This document shows positions 1 through 7,789 of a DNA stretch of 64,000 nucleotides, one piece after another. This DNA comes from Polaromonas sp. (GTDB lineage Bacteria; Pseudomonadota; Gammaproteobacteria; Burkholderiales; Burkholderiaceae_C). Where the stretch lies: assembly GCA_030655515.1 (NCBI GenBank), contig JAURVI010000044.1:1-64000 (forward strand), written 5' to 3'. The notes under the pieces were generated by a model that was not told where the DNA came from, did not search any database, and saw nothing but the letters and a program-made list of their open reading frames with translations. Made by a program: the position numbers and the translations under genes. Every line of letters begins with the position of its first letter. The stretch's first letter is position 1.

Positions 1-1
1 C

Positions 2-556
2 ATCAAGGAATGGGGCATGGAGCAGTTTGTGCGCGACAACCGCGTCAACATGATTTATGAAGGCACCAACACCATCCAGTCGCTCGATTTGCTGGGCCGC
101 AAGATTCTGGGCAACAACGGCGCCACCTTGAAAAAATTCGGCAAACTGATTGCGGCGCTGGTGGCGGAGGAAGGCGTCAACGAAAAAATGGCCGAATTCA
201 TCAACCCGCTGGCCGGGCTGGCCGACCAGATGACCCCGTTCACGACCGAAATTGGTTTCAAGGGTTTCCAGAATCCCGACGAAGTGGGTGCGGCTGCGGT
301 GGATTACTTGCGTGTGGCCGGCCACCTGGTGTTTGGTTACTTCTGGGCACGTATGGCGCAAGTGGCGCTGCGTGAAGTTGCGGCGGGCAACACCGACAAG
401 TTCTACCAGGCCAAATTGCAGACGGCGCGATTTTATTTTGCCAGGCTGTTCCCCGAGACCGCAACACTGATGCGCACGGCCCGTTCGGGTAGCCAGTCGC
501 TGATGGAAACTGACGAAGCGCTGGCCTGGAACGGTGCCGGTGACGGTCACCGATGA
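2..556 (+). CDS. Acyl-CoA dehydrogenase, C-terminal part (5' end outside window)
   Basis: The reading frame is open from base 2, so this is the last 184 codons of a gene that starts upstream. The residues IYEGTNTIQSLDLLGRK are typical of the flavin-dependent acyl-CoA dehydrogenase C-terminal helical domain. They are followed by the extra C-terminal helical extension found in the longer, roughly 590-600-residue members used in beta-oxidation. The enzyme family oxidises acyl-CoA to enoyl-CoA and passes electrons to ETF. Thioesterase, isomerase and enoyl-CoA hydratase genes follow on the same strand, which fits a fatty or aromatic acyl-CoA degradation locus. Substrate chain length cannot be judged from this fragment. 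Confidence 0.9.
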   Translation: MKEWGMEQFVRDNRVNMIYEGTNTIQSLDLLGRKILGNNGATLKKFGKLIAALVAEEGVNEKMAEFINPLAGLADQMTPFTTEIGFKGFQNPDEVGAAAVDYLRVAGHLVFGYFWARMAQVALREVAAGNTDKFYQAKLQTARFYFARLFPETATLMRTARSGSQSLMETDEALAWNGAGDGHR

Positions 557-611
557 AACGGCGTACGGGTGGTCCGCGGGAAAATTAAAAAATCAAATGA
601 ACCCGTCTCTT

Positions 612-714
612 TCTGGCTCCTTCCCCCGCTGGGGGAAGGAGCCAGAGTCTGAGGCTACCGCGGCCTCCATTGCACTTCACCTTCCCCCTTTGGGGGAAGG
701 CCGGGATGGGGGCG
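612..714. repeat. Pair of GC-rich hairpin repeats
   Basis: Two inverted repeats lie between the dehydrogenase and the thioesterase gene. The first has a perfect stem of about 16 bp (612-627 with 631-646, loop GCT). The second is CCTTCCCCC (680-688) with GGGGGAAGG (692-700) followed by CCGGGATGGGGGCG. Neither is followed by a T-run, so they look like interspersed repeats rather than standard terminators, although they could halt or stabilise transcripts. A degenerate relative lies inside the MmeI-like gene at 33580-33617. The rest of 557-840 shows no credible gene. Confidence 0.75.
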
Positions 715-840
715 CGTCCCCTCATCATCCGCTTCGTTAAAAACACCTTCTGACGCACGCTCATCGGGAGTTCGCACAAGGGGTTTTTCCGCGTCACCCG
801 CACGACTGCCTGAAACGACTATCTCCTGCATACTCCCAAC

Positions 841-1683
841 ATGAACCCCCACTCCTTTGATGCCGCCGTTACCCTCACCCCCCTGACCACGGGCGCAGAT
901 GCCGCTGCGCCGGGCCGCTTCACCGGCGTCAGCAGCCCGGCTTACTGGAACATGATCGGCCCCTACGGCGGCATCACCGCCGCCACCGCCATGCAGGCGG
1001 TGATGCAGCACCCGGGTCGGCTTGGCGAGCCGATCGCGCTGACGGTGAACTACGCCAGCGCCCTGGGGCCGGGCCCGTTTACCGTGCAGGCCACGCCGGT
1101 TCGCACGAATCGCTCCACCCAGCACTGGAGCGTTTCGCTGTCGCAGGCCGATGCCGCGGGCGCGGAGGGTGTGGTCATGACGGCCACCGCCGTGACCGCT
1201 GCGCGGCGCCAGACCTGGGGGGTCAGCGACAGGCCCATGCCTGCGGTGGCGCCACCGGCCGATGCCGAACGACTCACCCTCAAAGCCGGCGTCGAATGGA
1301 TCAATCGTTATGAAATGCGGCCTCTGGCAGGGCGATTCCCGGACGTCTGGGACGGAAGCGGCACTCACAGCCTGAGCCGGCTGTGGGTGCGCGACGATCC
1401 GCCGCGTCCGCTCGACTTCCCTTCGTTGGCGGCGCTGGCCGATGTGTTTTTTCCGCGGGTGTGGCTGCGACGCGCGACGCGCGTGCCGGTGGGCACGGTG
1501 TCCATGACGATCCACTTCCATGCCGACAGCGGGCAGTTGGCGGAAAGTGGCGATGGTTTTCTGCTCGGGCAGGCCGAGGCGCAGGCCTTTCGCAACGGTT
1601 TTTTTGACCAGACCGCCCAGTTGTGGAGCGGAAGCGGTACGCTGCTGGTCACCACCAGCCAGACCGTTTACTACAAAGAGTGA
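841..1683 (+). CDS. Acyl-CoA thioesterase family protein (double hotdog)
   Basis: This 280-residue protein has the layout of TesB-like and 4HBT_3 thioesterases, two hotdog-like halves in one chain. The N-terminal half contains GPYGGITAATAMQAVMQHPG, the usual hotdog helix region. The C-terminal half carries HSLSRLWVRDD and a FLLGQAEAQAF strand. Such enzymes hydrolyse acyl-CoA to free acid and CoA in the cytoplasm. It lies downstream of an acyl-CoA dehydrogenase and upstream of an enoyl-CoA hydratase on the same strand, so it probably serves acyl-CoA turnover. No signal peptide is visible. Substrate is not predictable. Confidence 0.8.
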   Translation: MNPHSFDAAVTLTPLTTGADAAAPGRFTGVSSPAYWNMIGPYGGITAATAMQAVMQHPGRLGEPIALTVNYASALGPGPFTVQATPVRTNRSTQHWSVSLSQADAAGAEGVVMTATAVTAARRQTWGVSDRPMPAVAPPADAERLTLKAGVEWINRYEMRPLAGRFPDVWDGSGTHSLSRLWVRDDPPRPLDFPSLAALADVFFPRVWLRRATRVPVGTVSMTIHFHADSGQLAESGDGFLLGQAEAQAFRNGFFDQTAQLWSGSGTLLVTTSQTVYYKE

Positions 1684-1688
1684 AGATG

Positions 1689-1810
1689 GCCCCCACGCTC
1701 GTCACTGCGTGTACTTCGCTGCCCCCCGAGGGGGCTGAACTTGCTTGGGGCGGCCCTTCGCTGCGTTCGGCGGCCCCCACGCTCGTCACTGCGTGTACTT
1801 CGCTGCCCCC
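1689..1810 (-). repeat. Tandem copies of a GC-rich interspersed repeat
   Basis: A 38-base block beginning GCCCCCACGCTCGTCACTGC occurs identically at 1689-1726 and 1773-1810. The first copy continues through CCCCCCGAGGGGGC and CTTGGGGCGGCCC. Read on the other strand, this is the same family as the copies at 14452, 18199, 59309 and 59720. It fills most of the 190-bp gap between two genes. No terminator T-run is present. Confidence 0.85.
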
Positions 1811-1874
1811 GCTGCGCACACGGGTTTCCGCAAGAATTTTGAAACCGTTTTGAAACAGCTTCTGAAAGGCCGTC

Positions 1875-2468
1875 ATGGAAAAATCTGTTGATTTTTATTT
1901 CGACTTCGGTAGCCCGGCTGCCTACCTGGCCTGGACGCAGTTGCCCCGGCTCTGCGCAGACACTGGGGCCGCACTGAACTACAAACCGATGCTGCTGGGC
2001 GGCGTGTTTCAGGCCACCGGCAACCGCGCGCCCATCACGGTTCCGCTCAAAGGCAGCTACCTGTTCGAAGACCTGGGGCGTTTTGCCGAGCGCTACGGGG
2101 TGGTCTTGAACCGCAACCCGCATTTCCCGGTCAATACCGTCACGCTGATGCGCATGGCCACCGGCCTGCAGATGCGCGCCGACCCGCGCTTTGACGCTTA
2201 CGTTGCAGCGATGTTCGAAGCGATGTGGGTCAGCGCCAAAAACCTGGGCGATTCGGCCACGGTGGCCGAGGTGCTGGCAGCGGCAGGTGTGGATGCCGCC
2301 GACCTGATGGCGCTGGCCGCCGACCCGGCGGTGAAAGACCAGTTGCGGGCCGACACGGAGGCGGCTGTCGCGCGCGGCATCTTTGGCGCGCCGACCCTGT
2401 TTGTCGGTGCGAAAATGTACTGGGGTCAGGACAGGCTGGACTTTGTGCGCGAAGCACTGAGCCGATAG
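1875..2468 (+). CDS. 2-hydroxychromene-2-carboxylate isomerase family (DsbA-like fold)
   Basis: The 197-residue protein opens with VDFYFDFGSPAAYLAW, the signature start of the kappa-class GST/HCCA isomerase family. It ends with RGIFGAPTLFVGAKMYWGQDRLDFV, the usual GAPTF-like loop and terminal helix. Characterised members isomerise 2-hydroxychromene-2-carboxylate in naphthalene degradation with glutathione, but many homologues sit in general acyl-CoA loci, as here. The serine of the SP motif (FGSPA) replaces the CxxC of true DsbA oxidases. The ATG at 1875 has a GAAAGG ribosome-binding site. Its role in this locus is inferred from neighbours only. Confidence 0.85.
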   Translation: MEKSVDFYFDFGSPAAYLAWTQLPRLCADTGAALNYKPMLLGGVFQATGNRAPITVPLKGSYLFEDLGRFAERYGVVLNRNPHFPVNTVTLMRMATGLQMRADPRFDAYVAAMFEAMWVSAKNLGDSATVAEVLAAAGVDAADLMALAADPAVKDQLRADTEAAVARGIFGAPTLFVGAKMYWGQDRLDFVREALSR

Positions 2469-2530
2469 TTTGAAATCACTTTCTTGTGTGCCGCACCCAC
2501 TCCAATAACTCCCTAACTTCAGGAACTGCG

Positions 2531-3307
2531 ATGAGCAACCCATTCAAAGACATACTGGCCCACACGGAAAGCGGCGTGACGACCATCACGCTGAACCGGA
2601 TCGACAAGAAGAACTCCATCACCTCGGCCATGTACGCCGCGATGGCCGATGCGCTGGACGCCGCCGCCACCGATGCAGCCGTGTACGCGGTGGTGATTCA
2701 GGGCCATGAAAGCATTTTTTCCGCCGGCAATGACATTGCCGATTTTTTAAACGGCTCGTCGCTCGCCCAGGACTCGCCGGTGTTCCGTTTTCTGCGCGGC
2801 ATCAGCAGCTTCCCCAAGCCGCTGGTCGCCGCGGTGTGCGGTCCGGCGGTGGGCGTCGGCACCACCATGCTGCTGCACTGCGACCTGGTCTACGCCGGCG
2901 ACAACGCCGCGTTTTCCATGCCCTTTGTCAATCTGGGCGTGTGCCCAGAAGCCGGGTCGAGCTTGCTGGCGCCGCGGTTGATGGGTTATGCCCGCGCGGC
3001 CGAGGCGCTGCTGCTCGGCGAGCCGTTCACGGCCGAGTCGGCGCTGGAGATGGGGCTGGTCAACCGCATTGTGCCGCCGTCGCAGGCCAATGCGCTGGCG
3101 CAGAGGCAGGCGCAAAAACTCGCGGCCAAGCCGCTCAGTTCGCTGCTGGAGACCAAGCGTCTGCTGAAAAAAAGCCAAACCGACCCCCTCACCGAACGCA
3201 TGGCCGAAGAGCTCGCCAGCTTTAGCCGCATGTTGCGCGAGCCGGCGGCACGCGAAGCCTTCAGCGCCTTCATGGAAAAGCGCAAGCCCGATTTTTCAAA
3301 AATTTGA
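2531..3307 (+). CDS. Enoyl-CoA hydratase/isomerase family protein
   Basis: This 258-residue crotonase-fold protein hydrates 2-enoyl-CoA in beta-oxidation-type pathways. It shows the oxyanion-hole region ESIFSAGNDIADF, the second CoA-loop region VAAVCGPAVGVGTTML, and FVNLGVCPEAGSSLL, where a catalytic glutamate normally lies. The ATG at 2531 is preferred over an upstream in-frame ATG at 2486 because AGGAAC lies just before it and the alignable domain starts there. The length is normal for the family. A strong hairpin terminator follows about 85 bp after the stop. Confidence 0.9.
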   Translation: MSNPFKDILAHTESGVTTITLNRIDKKNSITSAMYAAMADALDAAATDAAVYAVVIQGHESIFSAGNDIADFLNGSSLAQDSPVFRFLRGISSFPKPLVAAVCGPAVGVGTTMLLHCDLVYAGDNAAFSMPFVNLGVCPEAGSSLLAPRLMGYARAAEALLLGEPFTAESALEMGLVNRIVPPSQANALAQRQAQKLAAKPLSSLLETKRLLKKSQTDPLTERMAEELASFSRMLREPAAREAFSAFMEKRKPDFSKI

Positions 3308-3391
3308 GCCCCGCGATTGGACGGGTGAACGGTAACGTGACGAAGTGTCTGGCGCTGCTGCCCGCTGGCGGGGCGTTCCCGGCTTGACATG

Positions 3392-3417
3392 AAAAAAGCC
3401 ACCTGCAGGTGGCTTTT
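3392..3417. terminator. Bidirectional hairpin terminator
   Basis: AAAAGCCACCTG/CAGGTGGCTTTT forms a perfect palindrome (3394-3417), with A-run on the left and T-run on the right. It lies between the convergent stops of the enoyl-CoA hydratase gene and the minus-strand ABC binding-protein gene, so it can end transcripts from both sides. Confidence 0.85.
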
Positions 3418-3434
3418 GAGGGCTTGCCGGCCGA

Positions 3435-4592
3435 TTATTTGAAGTATTCGGAAACCACTTTCCATCGGCCGTCGACAATTTGCGACAGGCGCGAGGAATC
3501 GCTGCCCAGCCGCTTGGTGGGTGAGAAGCTGTAGGGGGCGCTGCCAAAAATGTCCGGCGGCATGGTCATCGTATCCATCGCTTTGATGAAGCTCTCGGTG
3601 CTCAGGCCGGGGCCTGCTTTTTGAGCGGCCCTGGCAAAGTTGTCAATGATGGAGTAGCCGTAAACCGAGAAGATGCCCGGGTCTTCATTGAACTTGGTCT
3701 TGTACTTGTTGGCCCAGAAGCGGATGGGCTGCGAGGCCTCGTCCAGATAGGGGTTTTGCACCGTCATGACGGCATAAAACCCGTCCATGGCCTTGCCGCC
3801 GAGCTTGTGAATCAGGTCGAGGTAAGCCGCGCTGGAGCCGAGAAAGACGGGGTTGAAACCGGTCTTGCGCGACTCGCCAATGGCGCCTATGGTTTCACGG
3901 ATGACGGTGCCCAGCACCACCATCTCGCAGCCGGCGGCCTTCATCTTGGCGACTTGGGATGAAAAATCCGTCGCGCCCCGCTTGAAGGATGTTTTTTCGG
4001 TAAATTCCATCCCCAATGTTTTGAGGCCGGCTTCTCCCCCGCGCATCACTTCCAGCCCGAACTCATCGTCCTGGTACAGGGTGCAGACCTTCTTGATGCC
4101 TTTTTCCTTGACCAGTTTCGGCGCCGCGTTGCGTATCTGGTCGAAATAGGTCGCGGCGAAGGAATATTTGAGCTTGTGGAAGGGCTCGTACATTTCGCGC
4201 GCCGCTGTCAGCGGGAAGAAGTTGATGACGTTCTTCTCGAACTGAACCGGCATGGCGGCCAGATTTTGCGCCGTCCCGATATGGCCCACCATCATGAAAA
4301 TCTTGTCCTGATTGACCAGCTTCTGCGCCGCCAGCAAGGCCTTCTTGGGGTCATAGGCCGAGTCTTCAACAATCAGTTTGAGCTTGCGGCCATTGATGCC
4401 GCCCTGCTCATTGATCTCATCGACCCGCAGCATCATGCCCAGCCGGGTCTGTTTGCCGGCACCTGCCAAGGGGCCGGACAAGTCCTGGATCGAGCCCAGG
4501 GTGATTTCAGTCTTGCGCACGCCCTGCTGGGCCATGGAATAACCGGCACTGAGGGCCAGGACGGCCAGTGCCAGGGTGAATTTGAATTTCAT
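3435..4592 (-). CDS. ABC transporter substrate-binding protein, branched-chain amino acid type (LivK-like)
   Basis: The 385-residue protein begins with a signal peptide (MKFKFTLALAVLALSAGYSMA) followed by ITLGSIQDLSGPLAGAGKQ, the usual start of the periplasmic Leu/Ile/Val-binding fold (Peripla_BP_6). The start at 4592 is preceded by AGGAGA. The reading frame is open further upstream, but without signal-peptide character. No permease or ATPase genes lie beside it, so the rest of the transporter is elsewhere or downstream of another promoter. Ligands of this family include branched amino acids, amides and aromatic acids; the acyl-CoA genes nearby hint at an organic acid, which is inference. Confidence 0.9.
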   Translation of the reverse strand: MKFKFTLALAVLALSAGYSMAQQGVRKTEITLGSIQDLSGPLAGAGKQTRLGMMLRVDEINEQGGINGRKLKLIVEDSAYDPKKALLAAQKLVNQDKIFMMVGHIGTAQNLAAMPVQFEKNVINFFPLTAAREMYEPFHKLKYSFAATYFDQIRNAAPKLVKEKGIKKVCTLYQDDEFGLEVMRGGEAGLKTLGMEFTEKTSFKRGATDFSSQVAKMKAAGCEMVVLGTVIRETIGAIGESRKTGFNPVFLGSSAAYLDLIHKLGGKAMDGFYAVMTVQNPYLDEASQPIRFWANKYKTKFNEDPGIFSVYGYSIIDNFARAAQKAGPGLSTESFIKAMDTMTMPPDIFGSAPYSFSPTKRLGSDSSRLSQIVDGRWKVVSEYFK

Positions 4593-4632
4593 GGAGAGTC
4601 TCCTGTAAAACAAACACGGGTGCTGAACCCTG

Positions 4633-4795
4633 GGGAAGCGCGGATTTATTCGTCGTGGATTCCCGGCGCTTGGTTTGGGATGGGCTGCAAGGCGCAATTT
4701 GCAGCCAATAGCCGTAGCTATTGGCAAAAATTGCAACGCCGCAGACCGCCCAAGCCAAGTGATCGGGGGCCGCGAGGAATAAATCCGCGCTTCCC
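4633..4795. repeat. 163-nt palindromic element with 19-bp perfect terminal inverted repeats
   Basis: Bases 4633-4651 and 4777-4795 are perfect inverted copies (GGGAAGCGCGGATTTATTC). The inner arms also pair imperfectly, ending in the central stem GCCAATAGC-CGTA-GCTATTGGC at 4704-4725. The whole element can fold into one long hairpin. It fills nearly all the space between two divergent genes, leaving about 40 bp to one start and 21 bp to the other. No open reading frame or clear target duplication is visible, so it resembles a MITE or REP-type element. Confidence 0.85.
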
Positions 4796-4816
4796 AAGCA
4801 CTTTGGAGAAACTCCG

Positions 4817-5461
4817 ATGTCCGCCCACTGCTGCAGCCACGATGCCCCTGCCGCCGACACAAGGGCCGGCAGCCCGCGTTACAGAAAAATCCTCTGGATC
4901 GCGCTGGCCGTCAACCTGATCATGTTCGGCGTGGAGACCCGTGCGGGCTTGGGTTCCGGCGCCACATCCCTGCTGGCCGACGCGATTGACTTTTTTGGCG
5001 ACACGGTCAACTACGCCGTGTCCCTGGCGGTGCTGTCCATGGGGCTGGTCTGGCGCGCCCGTGCGGCCCTGCTCAAGGGCTCCGGCATGGTGGTGTTCGG
5101 CGTGTTTGTGATGGCCCGGGCCGTGTGGATGCTGACTCAGGGCGGCACCCCCGAAGCCTGGACCATGGGCGGCATCGGCCTGCTGGCCCTGCTGGCCAAC
5201 ACCAGCGTCGCCTTCATGCTTTACGCGTACCGCGAAGGCGATGCGGACATGCGCAGTGTCTGGCTGTGTTCGCGCAACGACGCATTGGGCAACCTGGCGG
5301 TGATGCTGGCCGCGCTCGGCGTGTTCGGCACCGGCTCGGCCTGGCCCGACCTGGCCGTGGCGGCCGTGATGGCAGGGCTGGCGATCACCAGCGGCTGGAC
5401 TGTGCTCCACCAAGCGATGCAGGAGCTCAAGGCGGTGCGGCATGCGGCCCCAAAGAGTTGA
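4817..5461 (+). CDS. Cation diffusion facilitator-like membrane protein
   Basis: The 214-residue protein has about six hydrophobic segments and resembles the membrane domain of CDF (CzcD-type) metal/proton antiporters. Paired acidic motifs are visible: DAIDFFGDTVNY in place of the usual HxxxD on helix 2, and SRNDALGN on helix 5. An N-terminal Cys/His segment (SAHCCSHDA) could bind metal. The C-terminal cytoplasmic domain of full-length CDFs is absent, so the protein is short for the family. It heads a copper-related gene set on the same strand, so metal export is the likely role. Metal specificity is not determined. Confidence 0.75.
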   Translation: MSAHCCSHDAPAADTRAGSPRYRKILWIALAVNLIMFGVETRAGLGSGATSLLADAIDFFGDTVNYAVSLAVLSMGLVWRARAALLKGSGMVVFGVFVMARAVWMLTQGGTPEAWTMGGIGLLALLANTSVAFMLYAYREGDADMRSVWLCSRNDALGNLAVMLAALGVFGTGSAWPDLAVAAVMAGLAITSGWTVLHQAMQELKAVRHAAPKS

Positions 5462-5516
5462 ATGGAGATTCGACGGACGCGGGAACTTTTTTTACTGATC
5501 GCTTATCATTAGTTTC

Positions 5517-5924
5517 ATGCGTGTCTTGCTCCTTGCCCTGATGATCGCCCTGCTGCCTGTGCGCGGCTGGGTCGGCGATGCAATGGCGACCGGGATGGCG
5601 GCTGGTCAATTGCAGTATCAACCGGAAGCTGCAAAAAGCATAGCCTCTCACGCCCATGAAACGGGGATGCAAGCCCATTTTAACCATGAAGCGGCGGCCC
5701 AGGCGGTTACTGACTGCGCGAGCCATGCCGCGGGCGGCACATCTCACACAGCAGACACACACTGCGGTTCCTGCTCCGTCTGCCAGGCCTGCCAAACGGT
5801 AGCGCTGTCAACCATGGCGCCGGATTTGACCCCTGTTGTCCACCGGTTCACCCGGCCCCGCGCCGTGGCGCCCCAATTCGCCAGCGCCGAAGCTGCACTG
5901 GGCCAAAAACCCCCCATCTCCTGA
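5517..5924 (+). CDS. Small secreted Cys/His-rich protein of the copper cluster
   Basis: This 135-residue protein has a hydrophobic N-terminus (MRVLLLALMIALLPVRGW), then several histidines and the cysteine cluster HCGSCSVCQACQ. The composition resembles DUF2946-type proteins often encoded in copper resistance loci, though the match is not firm. The Cys/His content suggests periplasmic metal binding or sensing, by inference. It lies between a CDF-like transporter and a TolC-type gene on the same strand. Function unknown. Confidence 0.6.
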   Translation: MRVLLLALMIALLPVRGWVGDAMATGMAAGQLQYQPEAAKSIASHAHETGMQAHFNHEAAAQAVTDCASHAAGGTSHTADTHCGSCSVCQACQTVALSTMAPDLTPVVHRFTRPRAVAPQFASAEAALGQKPPIS

Positions 5925-6034
5925 TTTCCAGGCCCGTACTGGGCCTGTACTTGCCTCCGGCACGGCCTTATCACCGTCACGCCCGGACACCGCGATTGGC
6001 CGCAATCGCCCCGCTTGTATTTCAGGAGATTTTT

Positions 6035-6331
6035 GTGCGTTTTATTTCAAACCCGCCCGCCCGCCTCGCCCCGTTGCTTGTGCTGGTTCTGCCCTTATGG
6101 GCAGGCGTCGCCCATGCGCAGGCGCCCACACCGCCCGCGCCGGCTGCGTTTCGCTCGGCACTTGAAGGCTACCAGCCCTACACCGACGAAAAGATCGTCC
6201 CCTGGAAAGAAGCCAACGACAACGTTGGCCGTATCGGTGGCTGGCGCGAATACGCCAAAGCGGCCCGTCAGCCGCAGGCGCCGGATGCCGCGGCCAAGCC
6301 CGACCCGCGCGCCGTGCAGGCCAAACCATGA
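6035..6331 (+). CDS. Small secreted protein of the copper cluster
   Basis: A GTG at 6035 with AGGAGA seven bases upstream is the preferred start, giving 98 residues. They begin with a signal peptide (LAPLLVLVLPLWAGVAHAQ) and continue to a soluble part containing YQPYTDEKIVPWKEANDNVG. The protein is rich in proline and alanine and has no cysteine. Its stop overlaps an ATG next to the TolC-type gene, so the two are probably co-translated. Similar short proteins precede TolC genes in other beta-proteobacterial copper clusters. No enzymatic motif is visible. Confidence 0.65.
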   Translation: MRFISNPPARLAPLLVLVLPLWAGVAHAQAPTPPAPAAFRSALEGYQPYTDEKIVPWKEANDNVGRIGGWREYAKAARQPQAPDAAAKPDPRAVQAKP

Positions 6332-6342
6332 CAGGAACCGCC

Positions 6343-7758
6343 ATGAGAACGTTTTTTCGATTGGGTGCTTTGTCCACCGCAAGCCTTGTGCTGGCAGGAT
6401 GCGCCTCGGTCAATTTTGACCAGGCCGTCCAGGACACCAACGACACCACCGGCTCCTTCACCCAGGGCAAGCTCGAGCTCAGCCGCACCCAGCAGCAGGC
6501 GCAGGCGCGCAGCAAGCTGGCCAGTGAGTTGCTGAACAGGCCCTTGACCCAGGATGACGCCGTGCAACTGGCCCTGGCCAACAGCCCGGCGGTGCAGACT
6601 TTGCTCGCGCAGAGCTGGTCTGACATGGCGGCGGCCAACCAGACGGGCCGCATCGCCAACCCCGTTTTCACCTTTGAACGCATGCGTTTTGCCGACGAGC
6701 TTGAGCTCGGGCGCCTGTTGTCATTCGGTCTGCTGGACCTGCTGACACTGCCCAGGCGCCTGGAGATTTCGCGCGGCCAGACCGCGCAGGCGAAAGTGCA
6801 GCTCAGCGCCAGTGTCGTCGAGCAGGTCACCCAGGTGCGCCAGGCCTGGGTGCGCGCGGTGGCGGCGCAGCAGACCCTTGAATACGCCGTGCAGGTCAAC
6901 CGCACCGCGCAGGCGGGTGCCGAGCTGGCCAAACGCATGCAGCAAGTCGGCAATTTCAACAAGCTGCAGCGGGCACGGCAGCAGTCTTTTTATGCCGATG
7001 CCGCGGCCCAGCTGGCGTCCAGCCAGCACGCGACCACCGCTGCCCGCGAGGAGTTGATTCGCCTTCTGGGCCTGACGGACGAGCAGGCGACGCAGTTGAA
7101 GCTTCCGGAACGGCTGCCCGACCTGCCCAAGGCACCCCGGCCGGCGGGCGTTGTCAACGCCAATGCCATGCAGCAGCGCCTGGATGTGCAGATGGCACGC
7201 AGCCAGCTCGACCTCGCGGGGAAATCCCAGGGTTTGAACCTGCTCAACAGCCTGGTTGATGTGGAACTGGGGCTGCGCCGCGACACCGTGTTCGACAACA
7301 CCCACGGCACCAGCACGCCGCGCAGGGGGTTTGAGCTGGGCATTCGCCTGCCGATCTTCGACTGGGGATCGGGGCAGCGCGACGCCATGAACGCGCAATC
7401 GCTGGCAGCAGCCACCCGGTATGAAAGCACGGTGCGCAGTGCATCGTCGCAGTTGCGCGAAAGCTATTCGGCTTACCGCACGGCCTACGACGTGGCCAGG
7501 CATTACCGCGACGAGATCGTGCCCCTGCGTAAAACCATGGCCGAAGAAAACGTGCTCCGCTACAACGGCATGCTGATCGGCGTGTTCGAACTGCTGGCCG
7601 ACACCCGCGACCAGATTTCCAGCGTGACGGCGGCCATCAATGCCTACCAGCAGTTCTGGCTGGCCGACGCAGCGCTGGCCGCCTCGATGACCGGCAAACC
7701 GACGTCCATGGGCGCCATGCCGATGGCTGGCGCCGCCGCCGCCGAAGCCGGCCACTGA
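6343..7758 (+). CDS. TolC family outer-membrane lipoprotein
   Basis: The 471-residue protein starts with a lipoprotein signal (LVLAGC, lipobox cysteine near residue 20) and carries the two long alpha-helical repeats of outer-membrane efflux proteins (TolC/CusC type). The ATG at 6343 is chosen because AGGAAC precedes it and because it puts the lipobox in a normal position; an ATG at 6328 is also in frame. TolC-type proteins form trimeric channels that export substrates delivered by an inner-membrane pump and a periplasmic adaptor. Neither partner is encoded here. The C-terminal tail is Met/Ala-rich (MGAMPMAG), as is common in copper-associated proteins. Confidence 0.88.
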   Translation: MRTFFRLGALSTASLVLAGCASVNFDQAVQDTNDTTGSFTQGKLELSRTQQQAQARSKLASELLNRPLTQDDAVQLALANSPAVQTLLAQSWSDMAAANQTGRIANPVFTFERMRFADELELGRLLSFGLLDLLTLPRRLEISRGQTAQAKVQLSASVVEQVTQVRQAWVRAVAAQQTLEYAVQVNRTAQAGAELAKRMQQVGNFNKLQRARQQSFYADAAAQLASSQHATTAAREELIRLLGLTDEQATQLKLPERLPDLPKAPRPAGVVNANAMQQRLDVQMARSQLDLAGKSQGLNLLNSLVDVELGLRRDTVFDNTHGTSTPRRGFELGIRLPIFDWGSGQRDAMNAQSLAAATRYESTVRSASSQLRESYSAYRTAYDVARHYRDEIVPLRKTMAEENVLRYNGMLIGVFELLADTRDQISSVTAAINAYQQFWLADAALAASMTGKPTSMGAMPMAGAAAAEAGH

Positions 7759-7789
7759 GACACCGCATCAACGAACCCACAAAATCCTC

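Noticed and set aside
4633-4795. Integron attC site
   Set aside because: The ends lack the GTTRRRY/RYYYAAC core sites and no integrase is nearby.
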